Shown here: in pieces, positions 6,279 through 10,510 of the stretch | How positions within the stretch are numbered: the stretch's first letter is position 1 | Layout: every line of letters begins with the position of its first letter | Assembly (NCBI GenBank): GCA_003486945.1 | Contig: DNFL01000210.1 | Coordinates: forward strand, 1 to 10,510 | Source: Hyphomonas sp. | GTDB lineage: Bacteria > Pseudomonadota > Alphaproteobacteria > Caulobacterales > Hyphomonadaceae | DNA: 10,510 nt | Direction: 5' to 3' | Made by a program: the position numbers and the translations under genes | Notes under the pieces: model-generated | What the model was told of the DNA's origin: nothing | Seen by the model: only the letters and a program-made list of their open reading frames with translations | The model's database searches: none

Positions 6279-8443
6279 GCCGACCCCGGATCCCGCGGCG
6301 ACAGGCGCGGCGGCAGGCTCACTTCAAGTGCGCTGCCCCGGCCTGAAAGGCTCGGGTTCGCCATGAAATATCCGTGGGCGGAGAATGCTGCGTCCGAGTT
6401 TGCGCTGCGGAAACGCTCATAGCTGCCATCCGAACGCATCAGCCAGCTCTGGCGCTCATCGTTCAGGTTCGCGACCATGATCTGGCTCATCACCTGCCGG
6501 TGCACCGTCGGGTTCTCCACCGGAACCAGCACCTCAACACGCCGCGTCAGGTTGCGCGGCATCCAGTCGGCCGACGACATGAACACTTTCGCATTCGCCG
6601 AAGGCAGCTCCTCGCCATTCGCAAAGCAGATCATCCGCGCATGCTCGAGGAAGCGCCCGACAATGCTCTTCACCGTAATATTCTCCGAAAGCCCCGGAAT
6701 GCCCGGCCGCAGGCAACATATCCCGCGCACCACCAGCGCAACCGGCACGCCGGCCTGGCTCGCGCGGTAAAGCGTATCGATCACGTCCGGGTCCACCAGC
6801 GAGTTCATCTTCGCCCAAATGCCGCAGGGCTTGCCTTTCTTCGCCGCCTGCATTTCCTTCTCGATCAGCTGGATCAGCTGCTCCTTCAGGTTCACCGGCG
6901 CCATGCAGATCGTCTCGAATTCAGGCGGCACTTCCGGCGGCTCGCGGTTCGCGGTCACATAGTTGAACAACCGGTTCGCATCGCGCCCCAGCGCCGGGTC
7001 CGCCGTGAACAGCGACAGGTCGGTATAGATGCGCGCATTTATCGGGTGATAGTTGCCTGTGCCATAGTGCGTGTACGTCCGAAGCTCATTGCCCTCGCGC
7101 CGCACCACGAGAGACACTTTCGCGTGTGTCTTGTACTCGATAAATCCGTACACGACCTGTACGCCTGCACGCTCCAGATCGCGCGCAAGGCGCAAGTTGG
7201 CTTCCTCGTCAAACCGCGCCTTGATCTCCACCAGCGCCGTCACCGTCTTGCCGGATTCCGCCGCCTCGATCAGCGCCCCGACAATCGGCGAGTTGATCGT
7301 GGTGCGGTACAGCGTCTGCTTGATCGCCACCACGTGCGGATCATTCGCCGCCTGGCGCACGAACTCCACCACCACATCGAAACTCTCGAACGGGTGGTGA
7401 ACCAGGATATCCTTCGCCCGCACGGCGGCAAAGATATCCCCGCCCATCTCCCGGATGCGCTCCGGGTATCGCGGCTCATAGGGCGGGAACAACAGGTCCG
7501 GCCGGTCATCCACGATCATCTCGGAAAGCCGCGCCATGCCGAGGATGCCGTCATACAGCACAATGTCCGAAGGCTCCGCACCGATCTCGCGCATGATGAA
7601 CTGGCGCAGCTTCTCAGACGCGCTCGCCTGCATCCGCAGGCGGACGATCCGCCCCCTCCGTCGCTGCTTCAGCAGCACTTCAAACTCGCGGATCAGGTCC
7701 TCGGATTCTTCCTCGATCTCGATATCGCTGTCGCGCACGATGCGGAACAGGCACCGCCCCGCCTCGCTGAATCCCGGAAACAGCGTCGTCAGGAACATGC
7801 CGATCACATCTTCCAGCGCAATGAACCGGATTCCCGGCTTGTTACCCTTCGGCAGGCGGATGAACCGGCGCACGAAAGTCGGCATCGGCACAATGCCCAC
7901 CTGCCCCTCGCCCCCCGTCTCGGACTCCAGGTCGAACGCGACGGTGAAACCAAGGTTCGGAATGAACGGGAACGGATGCGCCGGATCAATCGCCAGCGGC
8001 GTCAGGATAGGGAACACGTTGGAATGGAAATACGCCTCGATATCGGTCCGCTCGCGCTTCGTCAGGTCGCCGGGGCTGAGCACGAAGATGCCCTCGGCCT
8101 CCATCGCGGCTTTCAGCTCGCGCCAGCGCTCCAGCTGCCCGGCGATCAGGCGCAGCGCCGCGGCCTCCAAATCGGCCACCTGCTGCGACGGCGTCAGCCC
8201 GTCCTGGCTCGGCCGCGTCACGCCCGCGCGCACCTGCTCGCGCAGACCCGCGTAGCGCACCATGTCGAACTCATCGAGGTTACTCGCCGAAATCGACAGG
8301 AAGCGCAGCCGCTCCAGCAGCGGATGGTCCGGATTTCCGGCTTCCTCAAGAACGCGCTGGTTGAACTCCAGCCATGACAATTCCCGGTTCAGGAACCGCT
8401 CCGGCGAAGCCATCAGCTGCTTGTTCAGGCGGCTCTCCGGCAT
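6275..8443 (-). CDS. ppk: Polyphosphate kinase 1
   Basis: The 722-residue enzyme makes polyphosphate reversibly from the gamma-phosphate of ATP. The N-terminal domain begins with RFLNRELSWLEFNQRVLEEA (16-35), the PPK1 signature. The head domain (about 125-305) and two phospholipase-D-like C-terminal domains (about 335-500 and 505-675) follow. H440 in YKTHAKVSL corresponds to the autophosphorylated His of E. coli PPK (H435). H459 in YTHYGTGNY corresponds to H454, with the same 19-residue spacing. H601 in EHARMICFANG matches the second PLD-motif histidine (H592). The length is full and I see no disruption. ATG 8443 starts 6 bases after the hda stop; an internal Met at residue 11 is a less likely start. 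The ppk-ppx order matches the E. coli operon. Confidence 0.97.
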   Translation of the reverse strand: MPESRLNKQLMASPERFLNRELSWLEFNQRVLEEAGNPDHPLLERLRFLSISASNLDEFDMVRYAGLREQVRAGVTRPSQDGLTPSQQVADLEAAALRLIAGQLERWRELKAAMEAEGIFVLSPGDLTKRERTDIEAYFHSNVFPILTPLAIDPAHPFPFIPNLGFTVAFDLESETGGEGQVGIVPMPTFVRRFIRLPKGNKPGIRFIALEDVIGMFLTTLFPGFSEAGRCLFRIVRDSDIEIEEESEDLIREFEVLLKQRRRGRIVRLRMQASASEKLRQFIMREIGAEPSDIVLYDGILGMARLSEMIVDDRPDLLFPPYEPRYPERIREMGGDIFAAVRAKDILVHHPFESFDVVVEFVRQAANDPHVVAIKQTLYRTTINSPIVGALIEAAESGKTVTALVEIKARFDEEANLRLARDLERAGVQVVYGFIEYKTHAKVSLVVRREGNELRTYTHYGTGNYHPINARIYTDLSLFTADPALGRDANRLFNYVTANREPPEVPPEFETICMAPVNLKEQLIQLIEKEMQAAKKGKPCGIWAKMNSLVDPDVIDTLYRASQAGVPVALVVRGICCLRPGIPGLSENITVKSIVGRFLEHARMICFANGEELPSANAKVFMSSADWMPRNLTRRVEVLVPVENPTVHRQVMSQIMVANLNDERQSWLMRSDGSYERFRSANSDAAFSAHGYFMANPSLSGRGSALEVSLPPRLSPRDPGSA

Positions 8444-8449
8444 CCTGTC

Positions 8450-9172
8450 TCACCCCTCATCATCCCCATCCGGTCCGCCCATACGCTCCAGCACTCGGCG
8501 CGCCAGCGGCAGGCTCGGTGCCCGGTCCGCATCGCTGACCGAAGCGCTGAGCCTGTCCATGAAGTCTTCCACGGCCTCATAGGCAAGTTCCAGTCTTGGC
8601 ACCAGATAGTTGAGCGTCTCTTGTGAAAGCCTGAGAAATCGCCGCTCCGCCGCCAACACCAGCCGCGCTCGCAACCCCTCCTCGTCCGGCATCCCGATCT
8701 CGCCCACCGGCAGCGCCTTCACCCGCGAGCGCAGGTCCGCCGATGCAACCCGCCACTGCGAAGGCGCGCGGTGCGCTGTCAGCAACAGCCGCCCGCCTCC
8801 AGCCGCGATCAGGTTCATCAGTGACACAAGCACATCTTCATTGCGCCCTAGTGACAGGTCCGCATCGTCGATCACGACATGCGCCTCTGCCAATGCCGCC
8901 GGAGACTTCACCGCCTTCGCCAACATCGGCCCATCGATCAGCACCGCGCCAAACCGCGCTGCCCAGGCCGCCGCCAGATAGGAAAGCCCGCATTTCGCCG
9001 GCCCGGTAAGGCACAGAACCGGCGTCGCCCAGTCATCCGGCCGCCCGGCAAGGCGCAGCGCAGCTGCATTGTGCAGGCCTTCGATCAGCCCGTCCCAATG
9101 CGCTGCCGGCGCCGGGAATCCGAACATCGGCTGCGCGGGGGTGTCATCCTGATCCGGCCCGCCCGGGTTCAC
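8450..9172 (-). CDS. hda: Hda/HdaA-type DnaA regulator with altered Walker A loop
   Basis: This 240-residue DnaA-related AAA+ protein resembles Hda, which with the DNA-loaded beta clamp stimulates ATP hydrolysis by DnaA and so limits replication initiation. Walker B VVIDDAD (99-105), sensor 1 LLLTAHR (129-135), the box VII arginine in DLRSR (R150) and a sensor-2-like PRLELAYEAV (192-201) are present. The Walker A loop reads GPAKCGLS (57-64), with Leu instead of the usual Lys before Ser. The N terminus has AQPMFGF (13-19), a possible divergent clamp-binding motif. That supports the GTG start at 9172, since the next Met (residue 16) would lose the Gln. GTG overlaps the upstream stop (GTGA). There is no C-terminal DNA-binding domain, so it is not DnaA itself. 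The position before ppk agrees with the Hda assignment. Confidence 0.88.
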   Translation of the reverse strand: MNPGGPDQDDTPAQPMFGFPAPAAHWDGLIEGLHNAAALRLAGRPDDWATPVLCLTGPAKCGLSYLAAAWAARFGAVLIDGPMLAKAVKSPAALAEAHVVIDDADLSLGRNEDVLVSLMNLIAAGGGRLLLTAHRAPSQWRVASADLRSRVKALPVGEIGMPDEEGLRARLVLAAERRFLRLSQETLNYLVPRLELAYEAVEDFMDRLSASVSDADRAPSLPLARRVLERMGGPDGDDEG

Positions 9173-10185
9173 TGCGTGATGGCTGTGCTGACCGCCGAGC
9201 GCAGCGTCAGCGTGTTGTTCTCACGCGACAGCGTCACGCCGCGCTGCACAAGGTCGCTGCGCAGGCGGTTCTCGTCACCCGCGTAAGAGAAGGTCACCAG
9301 CGCGCCTTCGCGGGCCACGGCCGTCGTGCGGAAATCCGAAACCAGCGGCGAGCGTGCCAGCGCGCCGCGCAGCGTGTTCCACTCTGTCAGCGACGTGAAC
9401 CGCACCGACGCATTCACCTGCGTGCGCGATCCGTCGCGCACGATCGAGGCCTGCTTCCAGGTCTCGTCCAGCAGCGTCGTCACAGCCGCCGCCGCGGCTT
9501 CAAGGCTCGGCGCCGCGGGCGTCGCGCCAACCGCTTCCGTGCCCGTCGCCGTCACGTTCGACACGACCACACGCCAAGCCCCGTCCCGGCCCTGCAGTTC
9601 CGCTACAATGCCCCGGCGCGCATTGGCTGAATTCGCTTCCGCCGACATGTCGTTCCAGCCGCTATAGGCCGAGTACCCCGTTGAGGAAGTCGTCACGAAC
9701 GGCACCAGCGTGCCCGGGCTCCGCTCGGCGAATGCCGTGATCCACGCGATCTGGTTGCCCGAAGATGTCACCGGCACCATCAGCGCCAGCGGCGCCTGCG
9801 CATCAAGGTAGGGCACCTTCAGCGAATCGAGGTGCGCGCGCACCACCTGCGGGTTCAGCACCACGGCCAGCTTGCCCCGGTAACGCCCGGCGCCGGCCAC
9901 TTCTTCCTCAACGTCTACCGCCGCGGTGAAGCGCGAAGCCGTCGCGCTGTCGATCGTGATGCCGCCCACCGCATTGCGGTCTGACGCAAGTGTAATCTTG
10001 TTGATCAGCTGGCGCGCCGCCGAAACCCGCGCCGCCGCCATCGCCTTCTCGCGGGCCTCCATGATCGTCCCGCCGGTCTCGTCCACCGAGATGCCGCGGA
10101 TGGTGTAAACGTCCTTGATATCCGCAAACGCCGCCCCCACGGCACTCAAGGACAGGAAGATCGCGGCCAGAACCAGTCGAATCAT
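9169..10185 (-). CDS. Exported DUF2066 family protein
   Basis: The 338-residue protein starts with a clear signal peptide (MIRLVLAAIFLSLSAVGAAFA, cleavage after residue 21), so it is likely periplasmic or anchored at the membrane. The N-terminal third contains VDETGGTIMEAREKAMAAAR followed by AARQLINKIT, the pattern I associate with DUF2066 proteins, which often lie next to hda in proteobacteria. A middle Ala-rich stretch precedes TLLDETWKQASIVRDG, and the C-terminal part has the form of a small alpha-beta domain. No catalytic motif is visible and the function is unknown. ATG 10185 is supported by AAGGAG (10201-10196 on the - strand) at 10 bases spacing. Its stop overlaps the hda start by four bases. 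It is the first gene of the operon. Confidence 0.85.
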   Translation of the reverse strand: MIRLVLAAIFLSLSAVGAAFADIKDVYTIRGISVDETGGTIMEAREKAMAAARVSAARQLINKITLASDRNAVGGITIDSATASRFTAAVDVEEEVAGAGRYRGKLAVVLNPQVVRAHLDSLKVPYLDAQAPLALMVPVTSSGNQIAWITAFAERSPGTLVPFVTTSSTGYSAYSGWNDMSAEANSANARRGIVAELQGRDGAWRVVVSNVTATGTEAVGATPAAPSLEAAAAAVTTLLDETWKQASIVRDGSRTQVNASVRFTSLTEWNTLRGALARSPLVSDFRTTAVAREGALVTFSYAGDENRLRSDLVQRGVTLSRENNTLTLRSAVSTAITQ

Positions 10186-10195
10186 GGGAATTGGG

Positions 10196-10201
10196 CTCCT
10201 T
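10196..10201 (-). promoter_or_regulatory. Strong ribosome binding site of the DUF2066 gene
   Basis: AAGGAG on the - strand, 10 bases before ATG 10185. It is the best ribosome binding site in the window and fixes the start of the first operon gene. Confidence 0.85.
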
Positions 10202-10208
10202 AGTTCAG

Positions 10209-10225
10209 GCCCTTCTAACAAGGGC
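10209..10225. promoter_or_regulatory. 6-bp hairpin in the leader of the DUF2066-hda-ppk-ppx operon
   Basis: GCCCTT (10209-10214) and AAGGGC (10220-10225) form a perfect 6-bp dyad with a 5-base loop, 7 bases upstream of the AAGGAG site as the operon is read. It could be an mRNA leader hairpin or a protein site. There is no T-run, so it is not a terminator. Confidence 0.35.
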
Positions 10226-10312
10226 AACCCGCGGCGCATACCGCGAGCATCACCTTGACCGCGCTCATACGCCGGAATTGTGACCTGAAAAGATTGGCAT
10301 CTTCTACAGCTT

Positions 10313-10335
10313 GCATTCATGTAACCTGTGAATAC
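10313..10335. promoter_or_regulatory. Imperfect dyad in the divergent intergenic region
   Basis: GCATTCA (10313-10319) and TGAATAC (10329-10335) are inverted copies with one mismatch and a 9-base spacer. The dyad sits 27 bases before the gene at 10363 and 127 bases before the divergent operon, a fitting place for an operator. I recognise no specific regulator. I saw no convincing -35/-10 pair in this 177-base gap. Confidence 0.25.
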
Positions 10336-10362
10336 TTGCTCGGGACGGGGGGAGACTGGGTA

Positions 10363-10510
10363 ATGGGCAATCTTGACGACTATAACGACCGGATGCGCAA
10401 GCAGACCCTCGGCATCCCCGTCGGCCCGCCAACCACCGCCGCGCAGGCCGCCGCCGACATGGCCGCCCATGCTCGGCGCCAGCAGGCAACGCGCCCCTCC
10501 GGCGGCAACG
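10363..10510 (+). CDS. N-terminal fragment of an unrecognised protein, cut by the window end
   Basis: The frame opens at ATG 10363 with GGAG (10351-10354) 8 bases upstream, inside a G-run, which makes a good ribosome binding site. It stays open to the window edge (49 codons). The visible product starts MGNLDDYNDRMRKQTLGIPV, followed by an Ala-, Arg- and Gln-rich, hydrophilic stretch. There is no signal peptide or membrane segment so far, so it is probably cytoplasmic. I do not recognise the family. It is divergent from the DUF2066 operon. Confidence 0.7.
   Translation, partial: MGNLDDYNDRMRKQTLGIPVGPPTTAAQAAADMAAHARRQQATRPSGGN

Noticed and set aside
4743..6422. Long + strand reading frame (559 codons) opposite ppx
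   Set aside because: Shadow of ppx with Arg/His/Pro-rich low-complexity translation. It begins inside the intergenic repeat.
6374..8377. Long + strand reading frame (667 codons) opposite ppk
   Set aside because: It mirrors the real ppk gene in GC-rich DNA. The product is rich in Arg, His and Gln with no recognisable domain, whereas the - strand encodes a complete PPK1.
10256..10290. TTGACC at 10256 as a -35 element
   Set aside because: No acceptable -10 hexamer at 15-19 bases spacing.
10186..10470. Extended N terminus of the DUF2066 protein up to 10470
   Set aside because: The extension lacks family features and precedes a proper signal peptide and the strong AAGGAG site; it would also overlap the divergent gene at 10363.

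Overview
The window is GC-rich chromosomal DNA from an alphaproteobacterium. The AspRS has an alphaproteobacterial motif-2 region. A B12-dependent class II ribonucleotide reductase is present. A DUF2066 protein, an Hda-type DnaA regulator, ppk and ppx follow one another on one strand. Together these suggest Caulobacterales or a relative such as Hyphomonadaceae, but the genus is a guess from protein style and gene order. I see no insertion sequence, phage gene, CRISPR array, tRNA or rRNA. This looks like core genome rather than an accessory island.

Left part (1-1605, + strand): the C-terminal 207 residues of NrdJ come first. A 160-base gap follows, holding a 9-bp perfect-stem hairpin, a three-unit 9-bp tandem repeat and a hairpin lying between a Shine-Dalgarno-like sequence and a start codon. 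Next is an exported pentapeptide-repeat protein whose repeats hold strict register. A strong hairpin with T-runs on both strands separates it from aspS.

Middle (1626-4790): aspS (- strand) and rnd (RNase D, + strand) are divergent from a 107-base gap. aspS carries the histidine associated with non-discriminating AspRS enzymes. After rnd, a 60-base intergenic palindromic repeat separates its 3' end from that of the convergent ppx.

Right part (4794-10185, - strand): four tightly packed genes run in the order DUF2066 protein, hda, ppk, ppx. The junctions are a GTGA overlap, a 6-base gap and an ATGA overlap, so they are probably one operon with translational coupling. It would join regulated inactivation of DnaA (Hda) to polyphosphate synthesis (PPK1) and breakdown (PPX/GppA). 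The Hda has lost the Walker A lysine. Divergent from the operon, at the right edge, a new gene with a clear ribosome binding site starts at 10363 and is cut by the window end.

I found no convincing new multi-gene system. The items most worth a second look are the structured leader of the pentapeptide gene, the altered ATP-binding loop of Hda, the replication/polyphosphate operon and the intergenic repeat.
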